From Streptomyces genisteinicus (GTDB taxonomy: Bacteria > Actinomycetota > Actinomycetes > Streptomycetales > Streptomycetaceae), in the NCBI RefSeq assembly GCF_014489615.1, contig NZ_CP060825.1:1529501-1593500 (forward strand): a stretch of 64,000 bases of DNA, read 5' to 3'. The notes under the pieces were generated by a model. That model ran no database searches. It saw only the letters and a program-made list of their open reading frames with translations, and was not told the origin of the DNA. The position numbers and the translations under genes are program-made. Shown one piece after another: positions 17,537-25,876 of this stretch (position 1 is the stretch's first letter; each line of letters starts with the position of its first letter).

Positions 17537-18307
17537 ATGTCAGCTGTCGATTCGGGTGGGTCGCAGGTCAAATCGGCCGTACGGACCGTGGAGTTGCTGG
17601 AGTACTTCGCGGGCCGTCCGGGGATGCACTCGCTCGCCGCCGTCCAGGAGGCCGTCGGGTACCCCAAGTCCAGCCTCTACATGCTGCTGCGCACGCTGGT
17701 CGAGCTCGGCTGGGTGGAGACGGACGCCACCGGCACGCGCTACGGCATCGGCGTGCGCGCGCTGCTCGTGGGCACGTCGTACATCGACGGCGACGAGGTC
17801 GTCGCCGCCGCGCGGCCGACGCTCGACCGGCTCTCCGACGACACCACGGAGACGATCCACCTCGCGCGGCTCGACGGCACCAACGTGGTGTACCTCGCGA
17901 CCCGGCAGTCCCAGCACTACCTGCGCCCCTTCACCCGCGTCGGCCGCCGGCTGCCCGCCCACTCGACCTCGCTGGGCAAGGCCCTGCTGGCCACCCACAC
18001 CGACGAGCAGGTGCGCAAGCTGCTCCCGGAGACCCTCGCGCCGCTGACCGAGCACACCATCACCGACCGCGAGCGGCTCATCGAGGAGCTCCAGCAGATC
18101 CGCGAGCAGGGGTACGCCGTGGACCGCGAGGAGAACACCCTGGGCCTGCGCTGCTTCGGCATCGCCATCCCGTACCGGACGCCCGCGCGTGACGCGATCA
18201 GCTGCTCGGTGCCGGTGGCCAGGCTCACCCCGGCGCACGAGCAGATGATCAAGGACGCGCTGTTCGACGCCCGGGACCGCCTCGCGCTCGCCACCCGGCG
18301 CCTCTGA
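17537..18307 (+). CDS. IclR-family transcriptional regulator of uronate catabolism (inferred)
   Basis: 256 aa. Winged HTH at about residues 10-70 (VKSAVRTVELLEYF ... YPKSSLYMLLRTLVELG) and the IclR effector domain after that (LPAHSTSLGKALLA, REENTLGLRCFGIAIP). The ATG at 17537 is preferred over GTG/ATG codons at 17474-17483 because the likely -10 box TATGCT sits there; GAAGGGGCGAAGAG precedes 17537. Divergent from the dehydrogenase over a shared palindrome, so autoregulation and control of that operon are expected. Confidence 0.86.
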   Translation: MSAVDSGGSQVKSAVRTVELLEYFAGRPGMHSLAAVQEAVGYPKSSLYMLLRTLVELGWVETDATGTRYGIGVRALLVGTSYIDGDEVVAAARPTLDRLSDDTTETIHLARLDGTNVVYLATRQSQHYLRPFTRVGRRLPAHSTSLGKALLATHTDEQVRKLLPETLAPLTEHTITDRERLIEELQQIREQGYAVDREENTLGLRCFGIAIPYRTPARDAISCSVPVARLTPAHEQMIKDALFDARDRLALATRRL

Positions 18308-18437
18308 GACCGGGGCCGCCACCGGTCCGCCGCGCCGCCTCCACCGCGGCCGCGGCCGCCCGTGAACGTCTCCCCGGGGCCGCTGCCGCCCCCGTCCTCC
18401 CCCTCCGTCCTCCGCCCGTCGCACCGTCCGTTCCACC

Positions 18438-18469
18438 GGTCCGTCTCCGCCGTGCGGCGGAGGCGGACC
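18438..18469 (+). terminator. Terminator after iclR
   Basis: 14-bp stem with one G-U pair (GGTCCGTCTCCGCC / GGCGGAGGCGGACC, loop GTGC). The rest of the 331-bp gap (18308-18638) is GC-rich and carries no gene; its last 40 bp hold the promoter of the penicillin-binding protein. Confidence 0.65.
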
Positions 18470-18601
18470 GCGGCCGTGCAGGACGCTCCGGCGCCTCGCG
18501 CCGCGGCACGGGGAGCGCGGACCGGCGTCCGAGGGCCGGAGAGCCGGACGCTCCGAGGGCCCAAGGGCCCGATGAGGAAATCCTGAGAAAAGCCGCAGGA
18601 A

Positions 18602-18629
18602 GGAACGTTCCAGCGGTACGTGTTCGTCG
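18602..18629 (+). promoter_or_regulatory. ECF-sigma type promoter of the penicillin-binding protein gene
   Basis: GGAAC (18602-18606), 18 bp, CGTCG (18625-18629). This matches the GGAAC / CGTC pattern of Streptomyces cell-envelope ECF sigma factors such as SigE. The predicted start of transcription falls within a few bases of the ATG at 18639, so the mRNA is nearly leaderless. Confidence 0.55.
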
Positions 18630-18638
18630 TTCCGGGGG

Positions 18639-20090
18639 ATGAACAGGACGATCAGGCGTGCCGCCGTCTTCACCCTGCTCCTGGTGCTCGCCCTGCTGGT
18701 GCGGGCGACCTGGGTACAGGCGTACCAGGGGAAGGCGCTGGCCGAGAACGAGAACAACCACCGCCGAACCGTCGAGCGGTACGCGCAGCCGCTGGGCGAC
18801 ATCGTGGTGGCGGGCTCCGCCGTAACCGGTTCGGCACGGACCGAGCACGGGGATCTCGCGTACCAGCGCACCTACACCGACGGGGCCCTGTACGCACCGG
18901 TCACCGGCTACAGCTCCCAGGCGTACGGCGCGACCCTGCTGGAAGGGGTCCACTCCGGCGTGCTGGACGGCACCGACGACAGGCTGGGCGACCCGCTGGA
19001 GGCGCTGACCGGCGCGCAGCAGAAGCCGGGGGACGTGCTGACGACGATCGACCCCGCGGTCCAGAAGGCGGGCTACGAGGCGCTCGGCGACGCCAAGGGC
19101 GCCGCCGTCGCCCTCGACCCCGCGACCGGCGAGATCCTCGGTCTGGTGAGCACGCCGTCCTACGACCCCTCGACGATCAGCGGCACCGACGACGCGGACG
19201 CCTGGCAGAAGCTGCTCGACGATCCGGACCAGCCGCTGGTGAACCGCGCGCTGCGGCAGCCCCTGCCGCCCGGATCCACGTTCAAGCTCGTCGTGGCGGC
19301 GGCCGCGCTGGAGGAGGGCCTGTACGGCTCGGTGGACGAGCGGACGGACAGTCCCGACCCGTACCCGCTGCCCGGCTCGACGAAGGACCTGACCAACGAG
19401 AACCCTTCGGCGCCCTGCGAGGACGCCACCATCCGCACGGCGCTGCGGTACTCCTGCAACAACGTCTTCGGGAAGATGGCCGTCGACCTCGGACAGGACA
19501 CGGTGCGGGAGACGGCCGAGCGGTTCGGCTTCGGCGACGACTCCCTGGACGTCCCGGTGCGTGCCCACCCCAGCGTCTATCCGGCCGGCATGGACGACGC
19601 GCAGACGGCGCTGAGCGGCATCGGCCAGTTCTCGGTGACCGCCACCCCGCTCCAGATGTCGATGGTGTCGGCGGCACTCGCCAACGACGGCGTGCTGGTC
19701 TCCCCGCACATGGTCTCCGAGGTGGTGGACTCCGACGGCGACACCCTGGAGTCGTACGAGGACCCCGGGGAGCGCCGGATCGTGTCCTCGTCCGTCGCCG
19801 AGCAGCTGCGCAGCGCGATGGTGACGGTCGTCGAGGACGGTACCGGGTCCAACGCGCGGATCGCCGGAGCCGAGGTCGGCGGGAAGACCGGTACGGCCCA
19901 GCACGGTGAGAACAACAGCCGGACGCCGTACGCCTGGTTCACCTCGTACGCCGAGGATCCCGGCAGCGGCAGGCAGGTCGCGGTGGCGGTGATCGTCGAG
20001 GACTCGGGGGCGGAGCGGTCCGAGGTGAGCGGCAACGGGCTGGCGGCGCCCGTCGCGCAGCGGATGATGGCGGCGGCGCTCGCGGACTGA
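18639..20090 (+). CDS. Class B-like penicillin-binding protein (PBP transpeptidase)
   Basis: 483-aa membrane-anchored D,D-transpeptidase. One N-terminal helix (about 8-24) anchors it outside the membrane; a short N-terminal PBP-dimer-like region follows. The transpeptidase domain has SxxK as STFK (S213-K216), SxN as SCN (S272-N274) and KTGT at 416-419, so it should be active in peptidoglycan cross-linking. It resembles the short FtsI/PbpA-type secreted PBPs of streptomycetes. The ECF-type promoter suggests induction by envelope stress. Confidence 0.93.
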   Translation: MNRTIRRAAVFTLLLVLALLVRATWVQAYQGKALAENENNHRRTVERYAQPLGDIVVAGSAVTGSARTEHGDLAYQRTYTDGALYAPVTGYSSQAYGATLLEGVHSGVLDGTDDRLGDPLEALTGAQQKPGDVLTTIDPAVQKAGYEALGDAKGAAVALDPATGEILGLVSTPSYDPSTISGTDDADAWQKLLDDPDQPLVNRALRQPLPPGSTFKLVVAAAALEEGLYGSVDERTDSPDPYPLPGSTKDLTNENPSAPCEDATIRTALRYSCNNVFGKMAVDLGQDTVRETAERFGFGDDSLDVPVRAHPSVYPAGMDDAQTALSGIGQFSVTATPLQMSMVSAALANDGVLVSPHMVSEVVDSDGDTLESYEDPGERRIVSSSVAEQLRSAMVTVVEDGTGSNARIAGAEVGGKTGTAQHGENNSRTPYAWFTSYAEDPGSGRQVAVAVIVEDSGAERSEVSGNGLAAPVAQRMMAAALAD

Positions 20091-20242
20091 GGCGGGCCGT
20101 CCGCCGGTGCGCGACGGCGGCTCCCCGCCCGCGCGCGACGGCGGACGGGGGTGCCGGCGCCTGGCAGAGGGGTGGGCACCGGCCGTGCGCAGGAGTATGC
20201 AGGGACCCGTCGATCCCGACTCCCCTTCCTCTGGAGGCCGTT

Positions 20243-20692
20243 GTGCGTCTGCTGCCCCGTTCCCCGTCCGGCTGGACCATGGCCGTCTTCGGCGTGCTCG
20301 CCGCTCTGCTCGGAGCGGTCGGCCTGCTGGCGCCCGACGCGCTGCTCGCGGTCATGGGGTTCGAGGCCGTGCCGCGGGGACGGCGCGCCGACGAAGACCA
20401 CACGGCGGTGTTCGTCACCGCGTCCTCCATGGCCGCGGTCAACATGGGCGTCTACTACGTCCTGGCCGCGCTGTCCGACTGGAAGGCGTTCTTCCGCTGG
20501 ACCGTCCCCTTCCGGCTGCTGACCTGCGCGGTCTTCACCCTCGCCGTGGTCTCGGGCCGCGCACCGGCGGGATTCCTCGGCGTGGGGCTGTGGGAGGGCG
20601 CGGGAGCGCTGGTGACCGCGGCCGCCCTGCGCCGGGAGGGCCGGGGGGCGCGGACGGCACCCGCCGGGGTCCTGCCGAGCCCTCCTGAGTGA
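20243..20692 (+). CDS. Small membrane protein, unknown function
   Basis: 149 aa with four predicted membrane helices (about 12-34, 55-75, 84-102, 105-127). The N-terminus MRLLPRSPSGWTM precedes the first helix and the C-terminus is Arg/Pro-rich and cytosolic. It resembles DoxX-like or generic four-helix actinobacterial proteins but I cannot place it in a family. GTG start after GGAGGCC. Codon usage is that of a real gene. Confidence 0.75.
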   Translation: MRLLPRSPSGWTMAVFGVLAALLGAVGLLAPDALLAVMGFEAVPRGRRADEDHTAVFVTASSMAAVNMGVYYVLAALSDWKAFFRWTVPFRLLTCAVFTLAVVSGRAPAGFLGVGLWEGAGALVTAAALRREGRGARTAPAGVLPSPPE

Positions 20693-20828
20693 CCCGGCGG
20701 CGCAAGACCCGGAGGCGCCCGGCGCGAGGTTAGGGCGGTTGCCCGATCCGCGCGGGGGTCCTCAGCTGCGACGGTCCTCGGGAGGGCCGGACCGGACCGG
20801 CCCCGCGGGGGCTGAGGGGGCGGATGCG

Positions 20829-22040
20829 GTGGGACGGGTGGCACGCGAGGTGCTGAGGGACCGCGACGCGGGACTGTACCTGTCCGCGGTGGTGGTCTCC
20901 GGCTTCGGTACGTCCGCGATGTGGCTCGCCGCGGGGGTCTGGGTCAAGTCGCTGACGGGCTCCGACTCCCTGGCCGCGCTGACCGCGTTCGCGATGTGGG
21001 CGCCGTCGCTGCTCGGCCCGCTGCTGGGGGCCGTCGCCGACCGGTTCCGCCGCCGGCCCCTGCTGGTGTGGTCGAACCTGGCGATGTCCGTGCTGCTGCT
21101 CCCGCTGCTCGCCGTGGACTCGGCCGGGCGGGTGTGGATCCTGTACGCGGTGCTGGCGGTCTACGGCGCCGTCTCGGTCGTGCAGGACGCCGCCGAGGCC
21201 GGGCTGGTCGCGAAGGTCGTGGACGCCCGGCTGCTCGGCGACGTCAACGGCCTGCGCATGGCGGCGAACGAGGGGATGAAGCTGCTCGCACCGCTCGTGG
21301 GGGTGGTGCTCCTCACCCGGTTCGGCGGGGCCTCCGTGGCGCTGCTGGACATCGCGTCGTTCGCCGCGGCCGCCGCGGTCTTCGCGCTGCTGCGGGTGCG
21401 CGAGGAGCGGCCCGCCGCCCGGCCGAAGGGCGCCGGCAGGCTGTCGGAGGTGACGGCCGGGGCCCGGGAGCTGTGGCGTTCCCCGGTGCTCCGGCCGCTG
21501 GTCGCGGGCGGGGCGGCCACGATGGCGCTGGCCGGGGTCAACGGGGCGCTGGTCTACGCGGTGACGGACTCGGTGCTGGACCGCTCCCCCGCGTTCACGG
21601 GGGTGCTCTACGCGGCGCAGGGCGCGGGCTCCGTGCTCTGCGGCCTGCTGGCGGGACCAATGCTGCGCAGGGCGGGTGAGCGCCGGGTCGCGGCCGCCGG
21701 GGTGGCCCTGTTCGCCGTCGCCGTCGCGCTGCGGGCCCTGCCGTACGACGCGGTGGCCCTGGTGTGCAGTGCGGGCATCGGGCTCGGCCTGCCGTGCGTG
21801 CTGCTGGCGGCGGCGACCGCCGTGCAGCGCGAGACGCCGGACGCGGTGCTGGGCCGCACCGCGGCGACCGCGAGCACGCTGATGTTCCTTCCGAACGCGG
21901 TGACGCTGGCGCTGGGCGCCGCGCTGGCGGCGTTCGCCGATGTCCGGGTGCTGCTGCCGCTGACGGGTGCGCTGGGCCTGGCCGTGGCGGCTCTGCTGGC
22001 CCGCCCCGGCCGGGGAGCCGCGGAACTCCCGCACCCGTGA
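20829..22040 (+). CDS. MFS transporter
   Basis: 403 aa with 10-12 membrane helices. The loop between helices 2 and 3 has GAVADRFRRRPLLVWSN, the MFS signature, and the protein ends in a short tail. The relation is to the DHA3/EntS-like or macrolide-efflux MFS group by its ALRxxMWLAAGVWVK-type first helix. GTG 20829 follows GAGGGGG (20813-20820); an earlier TTG at 20739 would add an unlikely Pro/Gly/Arg leader. It lies between the two halves of the uronate system, but nothing shows that it carries uronates. Confidence 0.86.
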   Translation: MGRVAREVLRDRDAGLYLSAVVVSGFGTSAMWLAAGVWVKSLTGSDSLAALTAFAMWAPSLLGPLLGAVADRFRRRPLLVWSNLAMSVLLLPLLAVDSAGRVWILYAVLAVYGAVSVVQDAAEAGLVAKVVDARLLGDVNGLRMAANEGMKLLAPLVGVVLLTRFGGASVALLDIASFAAAAAVFALLRVREERPAARPKGAGRLSEVTAGARELWRSPVLRPLVAGGAATMALAGVNGALVYAVTDSVLDRSPAFTGVLYAAQGAGSVLCGLLAGPMLRRAGERRVAAAGVALFAVAVALRALPYDAVALVCSAGIGLGLPCVLLAAATAVQRETPDAVLGRTAATASTLMFLPNAVTLALGAALAAFADVRVLLPLTGALGLAVAALLARPGRGAAELPHP

Positions 22041-22087
22041 CACCACCACCGGACCAGGCAGCCGCAGCGCCCCCACCCCCGAGACCG

Positions 22088-23251
22088 TCAGGCCGGGGAG
22101 CGCAGCGCCTCGCGCACGGCGGCCAGGTCCTCGTCGGACGCCAGGCCCGCGTGGTAGAGCCGCAGTTCGGTGGCGCCCGCCTCGGCGGCGCGGGCCGCGT
22201 CGGCGGCGAGAGCGGCGGGCGAGCCGCCCATGCCCGAGACGACCGTGAGGTTCGCCGCCAGCACGGTGTCCGGCCGGGTGTGCGGGACGAACGGGGCGAG
22301 CAGCCGCGGGCCGCCGGTGCAGGGCACGACCACCCCGTCGGCGACGGAGAGGACGTGTGCCGGGTCGACGCCGGCGTTGGCGCCGCAGCGCAGGGGCTCG
22401 GGGTCGGCGTGCAGGAGGACCCGGAAGCCGTCCGGCGCCGCGGCCCGCACGGCCGCCACGGCCCGCTCCTGGAGCGACCGGGCGGTGCCGGTGCGGAACG
22501 CGGCGACCGCGTCGGCGAGATCGGCGCCCAGCAGGTCGCGGACGCTCGCGCCCTGCGGCGCGGTGCCCTGCCAGACCGGCTCCAGGGCCTTGCGCACCGT
22601 CTCGGCGAGCCGGTCGGGGGCGGCCCCGGCCTCCTCGTATCCCGCTCCGCAGGAGCCGCAGAAGCAGAGCGACATCAGGTACTGCGCCGCCTCCCCCAGC
22701 GCGACCCCGGCGATCTTGTCGTGGGCGTGCAGATGGGCGAGGCCGTACCAGCCGCAGGACTCGAGTTCCGTACCGCCCGCGCCGGGGCGGGCCGCCGCCT
22801 CCGCGGCGAGGGCGACCAGGTGGTCGCGGACCTCGGGCCGGGCGATGCACGGCGCCCACGGGTAACGGTCGCCGTAGGCGTTCACCACGGAGGTCCCCGG
22901 ATGCTCCGCGCCCATACGGGAGTTGTGGGCGAGGACCACCCAGCTGTGCACGTCGAGCCCGGCGGCCGCCAGGGCGGCCGCGGCCTCGCCGAAGGCGTCG
23001 CCGCTCGCCCAGTCGCCCGCCTCGTAGGGCTTGAGCGCGTGGCCGGACCAGTGGGCCGGGTCGGGCGGGTAGAGGACGGCGGCATGGGAGGCGGTGACGA
23101 TGCGGTGCCGGGGGTGGCGCGGCGTCAGGGCGCGGGTGGAGTGGTAGGCCGACGCGAGGGTGACCTGCCGGATCCCGAGGGCGGCGAGACGGTCCGGGGC
23201 CTCGGGGTCGCCCACGACGTCCCACGGGTAGAGGAAGGCCGACGTCCTCAC
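22088..23251 (-). CDS. Uncharacterised protein translationally coupled to kdgD
   Basis: 387 aa, GTG start overlapping the kdgD stop (GTGA). No family recognised. Visible features: an N-terminal MRTSAFLYPWDVVGDP strand, alternating strands and helices consistent with a TIM-barrel, a His-rich HLHAHDKIAG near residue 170, a LCFCGSCGAGY Cys cluster (CxCxxC) near 190 and several His/Asp/Glu at strand ends (LLHADPEPL; LYHAGLAS). It looks like an enzyme with a possible metal site. By context it may act in uronate or glucarate metabolism, for instance lactone opening, glucarate dehydration or release of bound uronate, but that is inference. Confidence 0.75.
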   Translation of the reverse strand: MRTSAFLYPWDVVGDPEAPDRLAALGIRQVTLASAYHSTRALTPRHPRHRIVTASHAAVLYPPDPAHWSGHALKPYEAGDWASGDAFGEAAAALAAAGLDVHSWVVLAHNSRMGAEHPGTSVVNAYGDRYPWAPCIARPEVRDHLVALAAEAAARPGAGGTELESCGWYGLAHLHAHDKIAGVALGEAAQYLMSLCFCGSCGAGYEEAGAAPDRLAETVRKALEPVWQGTAPQGASVRDLLGADLADAVAAFRTGTARSLQERAVAAVRAAAPDGFRVLLHADPEPLRCGANAGVDPAHVLSVADGVVVPCTGGPRLLAPFVPHTRPDTVLAANLTVVSGMGGSPAALAADAARAAEAGATELRLYHAGLASDEDLAAVREALRSPA

Positions 23252-24207
23252 GCGGCGCCCTCCAGCAGGGTGCGTCCGTGCGCGACGAGGGCCGCGAGGG
23301 CGTCGGTGTGGGCGGCGGTGGGCTCGCACAGCGGCGGGCGCACCTCGCCGACGTCGAGTCCGCCGAGGCGCACGCCCGCCTTGACCAGCGAGACGGCGTA
23401 GCCGCGGCCCTGGTTGCGCAGTTCGACCAGCGGCACGAAGAACCCGTCGAGCAGCCGGGCCACGGTCTTGTCGTCGCCGGTGGTCAGCGCCCGGTGGAAG
23501 GCGAGGGCGATGTCGGGGGCGAAGGCGAAGACGGCGGAGGAGTAGAGGCCGATGCCGATGCCGCGGTAGGCGAGCCCGGTCAGTTCGGCGGTGGGGAGGC
23601 CGTTGAAGTAGAGGAACTCGCGCCCGGGCTCCGCGGTGCGGACCGCGCTGACGATCCGCTGCATCAGGTCGAGGTCGCCGAGGCCGTCCTTGAGGCCGAT
23701 GATCCGCTCGACGCGCGCCAGGGCCACCACGGTGTCGGGGGCGAAGACGGCGTTGTCGCGCTGGTAGACGATGACGTCGAGCGAGGTCGCGGCGGCGATG
23801 TCGGTGTAGTGCCGGATCAGACCGGGCTGGTCGGCGACGACGAGGTAGGGCGGCATGGCGAGCAGCCCGTCCGCGCCCTCCTCCTCGGCGGCCCGCGCGT
23901 AGGCGATCGCGAGCGCGGTGCCGTGGCCGGTACCGGCCAGGACGGGGACACGGCCGGCGCTCTCCTCCACGGCCGCCCGGACGCAGAGCCGGAACTCCTC
24001 GGGCGACAGGGCGTGGAACTCGCCGGTCCCGCAGCAGGCGAAGACCGCGGCGGCTCCCGCGTCGATGCCCGCGCGCACATGGGCGCGGAAGGCCGCGAGG
24101 TCGATGCCGCCGTCCGGCCCGTAGGCGGTGACGGGGAAGAACAGCGGCCCCCTGCCCCGGGTGAGCCGGGCGGCGAGGGGATCGGCGGCGAGCGGTTCTG
24201 AGGTCAC
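23248..24207 (-). CDS. kdgD: 5-dehydro-4-deoxyglucarate dehydratase
   Basis: 319-aa DHDPS/NAL-superfamily barrel. It decarboxylates and dehydrates 5-keto-4-deoxyglucarate to 2,5-dioxovalerate. The Schiff-base lysine is K173 (IIGLKDGLGDLD), the catalytic Tyr is Y148 (DVIVYQRDNAVF) and the family form GTGEFHALSPEEF replaces the GTTGE of true DapA. The GTG at 24207 is chosen because AGGGAG stands 5 nt before it; an upstream start at 24249 is unlikely. Two tandem operator-like palindromes lie 35-70 bp upstream. Confidence 0.9.
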   Translation of the reverse strand: MTSEPLAADPLAARLTRGRGPLFFPVTAYGPDGGIDLAAFRAHVRAGIDAGAAAVFACCGTGEFHALSPEEFRLCVRAAVEESAGRVPVLAGTGHGTALAIAYARAAEEEGADGLLAMPPYLVVADQPGLIRHYTDIAAATSLDVIVYQRDNAVFAPDTVVALARVERIIGLKDGLGDLDLMQRIVSAVRTAEPGREFLYFNGLPTAELTGLAYRGIGIGLYSSAVFAFAPDIALAFHRALTTGDDKTVARLLDGFFVPLVELRNQGRGYAVSLVKAGVRLGGLDVGEVRPPLCEPTAAHTDALAALVAHGRTLLEGAA

Positions 24208-24241
24208 TGGCGCTCCCTGGCCGTGCACCGAGCCTCCGCTC

Positions 24242-24276
24242 GTGCACAATTCTGATCGACGTCCATATTTCTGAAC
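24242..24276. promoter_or_regulatory. Tandem IclR-type operators upstream of kdgD
   Basis: Two 16-mers, GTGCACAATTCTGATC (24242-24257) and GTCCATATTTCTGAAC (24261-24276), spaced 19 bp start to start. Each matches the 17448-17463 palindrome at 11 of 16 positions with the core ATTCTGAAC kept, linking kdgD to the IclR regulator encoded 6 kb away. Confidence 0.55.
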
Positions 24277-24361
24277 GCTGCCACGCTAGTCCGGCCCCGG
24301 CGGGCGGGTCAAGGAGCCCATCGGCAATCCGAGCCCCGGAATCGTCCACCTCGCGGGAGAC

Positions 24362-24391
24362 TTGACGTCACCGGGGAGCGCTTTCTAGCGT
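24362..24391 (+). promoter_or_regulatory. Promoter of the uronate dehydrogenase gene
   Basis: TTGACG (24362-24367), 18 bp, TAGCGT (24386-24391). Just downstream GTCCACG occurs twice (24392-24398 and 24411-24417, 19 bp apart), a possible regulator site. Confidence 0.5.
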
Positions 24392-24478
24392 GTCCACGGA
24401 TGTGAATCGAGTCCACGCACCTGACGCGTCATGGCCGGGAACCCGCGGCCGTGAGTCCCCCGAGGGAGAGACCCAGCG

Positions 24479-25303
24479 ATGCCGGCACCCCGCACCGTCC
24501 TGCTCACCGGCGCCGCCGGCGGGCTCGGCACCCTGATGCGCGGGCTGCTGCCCGCCTACGGCTACGAGCTCCGCCTCTTCGACGTCGTGCCGATCGAGGG
24601 CGAGCCGGACGCCGTCGTCGGCGACCTCGCCGACCGGGACGCGGTGCGCGAGGCCGTCCGCGGGGTCGACGCCGTGCTCCACCTGGCGGGCATCTCGCTG
24701 GAGGCCGACTTCGACAAGATCCTCCGGGCCAACATCGAGGGCACGTACAACCTCTACGAAGCCGCCCGGGAGGAGAAGGTCGACCGGGTCGTCTTCGCCT
24801 CCAGCAACCACGCCGTGGGGTACGTCCCGCGCCCGGCCGGCCCCGCGCCGGTCGCCCCCGGCGACCTCATCCCGGTCGAGACCCGCCACCGGCCCGACAC
24901 CTTCTACGGCCTGTCCAAGTGCTTCGGCGAGGACCTGGCCCAGCTGTACTGGGACCGCCACGGGCTCCAGACCGTCTCGGTGCGCATCGGGTCCTGCTTC
25001 ATGGAGCCGACCTCGGTGCGGATGCTCTCCGTGTGGATGAGCCCCGGCGACGGCGCGCGGCTCTTCCACGCCGCCCTGAGCGCGGAGGACGTCGGCCACA
25101 GCATCGTGTACGGCTCGTCCGCCAACACCCGCCTGTGGTGGGACCTGTCGAGCGCCCGCGCGCTCGGCTACGAGCCGCAGGACGACTCGGAGCAGTACGC
25201 GCCGAAGCTGCTCGCCGAGCACGGGGAGCTCGACCCGGAGAAGCCGGAGCACGCCTGCCTCGGCGGCCACTTCACCACCGACCCGCCCCGCTGGCCCCAC
25301 TGA
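24479..25303 (+). CDS. udh: NAD-dependent uronate dehydrogenase
   Basis: 274-aa extended SDR. Rossmann motif GAAGGLG at 11-17, YxxxK as Y143-K147 (FYGLSKCFGED) and the Udh-type HLAGISLEADFDKIL, FASSNHAVGY, SVRIGSCFMEPT and YGSSANTRLWWD segments. Uronate dehydrogenases oxidise D-glucuronate or D-galacturonate to the aldarolactone, the entry step to the pathway ending with KdgD and 2,5-dioxovalerate dehydrogenase, both in this window. The lactonase and glucarate dehydratase are not obvious here. GAGGGAGAG precedes the ATG. Confidence 0.88.
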   Translation: MPAPRTVLLTGAAGGLGTLMRGLLPAYGYELRLFDVVPIEGEPDAVVGDLADRDAVREAVRGVDAVLHLAGISLEADFDKILRANIEGTYNLYEAAREEKVDRVVFASSNHAVGYVPRPAGPAPVAPGDLIPVETRHRPDTFYGLSKCFGEDLAQLYWDRHGLQTVSVRIGSCFMEPTSVRMLSVWMSPGDGARLFHAALSAEDVGHSIVYGSSANTRLWWDLSSARALGYEPQDDSEQYAPKLLAEHGELDPEKPEHACLGGHFTTDPPRWPH

Positions 25304-25352
25304 CCGCTCACCCCACCTGGCCCCACTGACCGCTCGCCCCACCTGACCCCAC
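25291..25352 (+). repeat. 26-bp tandem duplication of the udh 3' end
   Basis: Unit CTGGCCCCACTGACCGCTCR plus CCCCAC occurs at 25291-25316 and 25317-25342, with a 10-bp partial third copy. The first copy includes the udh stop codon. Confidence 0.8.
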
Positions 25353-25557
25353 CGGCCGCGGGCCGCACCGGCCATCGGCCCCGCTGACCACCCGCCGCCC
25401 GGTCCTGCGCGCCCCAGGGGCGGAGGACCGGGCAGGAACCGGGCAGAGGGCCACGGGCCGGAGGATCGGGAGAACAGAAGAGCGGGAGAGCGGGAGACGG
25501 CCCGGGCGGGCGCCGGCCGGGAAATCCGGGTGACCCGCCCGGTCCCGCCGGGTCACG

Positions 25558-25785
25558 ATGTCCGGCATGGGCAGACCTTCAGGATTCAGCTGGACCGAGC
25601 GCGGCGACGGCACCGTCGTCGTCACCCACCGCGGCCGCGCGGCCGCCACGCTCCGCGGCGCGCGGGCGGCGAAGTTCCTCGCCGAGGTGGAGTCGGGTGA
25701 CGCCCAGCTGGTGATGGCGCGCTGGACCGGCGCGTACCGCTTCGGCAACGAGCGCACGGCACGCGACCACCCGCGCAACAGATGA
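25558..25785 (+). CDS. Small conserved protein, unknown function
   Basis: 75 aa (or 72 aa from the ATG at 25567, which lies 8 nt after CACGAT and could be leaderless). FSWTERGDGTVVVTHRGRAAATLRGARAAKFLAEVESGD reads as a beta-hairpin plus helix; the C-terminal NERTARDHPRNR is basic. Composition and codon use are those of a real gene and the type is common in streptomycetes. No function known to me. Confidence 0.7.
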   Translation: MSGMGRPSGFSWTERGDGTVVVTHRGRAAATLRGARAAKFLAEVESGDAQLVMARWTGAYRFGNERTARDHPRNR

Positions 25786-25841
25786 ACGCGAGGCGGTCGG
25801 GGCCCCGCTCGCGGGTCACCTGATCGGACGCGAACAGTAAG

Positions 25842-25868
25842 GGAACGGTAAAGCGGCCTCGCTCGTTA
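25842..25868 (+). promoter_or_regulatory. ECF-sigma type promoter of the TerD gene
   Basis: GGAAC (25842-25846), 17 bp, CGTTA (25864-25868). The ATG at 25877 lies 8 nt after the -10 and lacks a ribosome-binding site, so the mRNA is probably leaderless. Compare 18602-18629. Confidence 0.5.
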
Positions 25869-25876
25869 CGTCAGGC

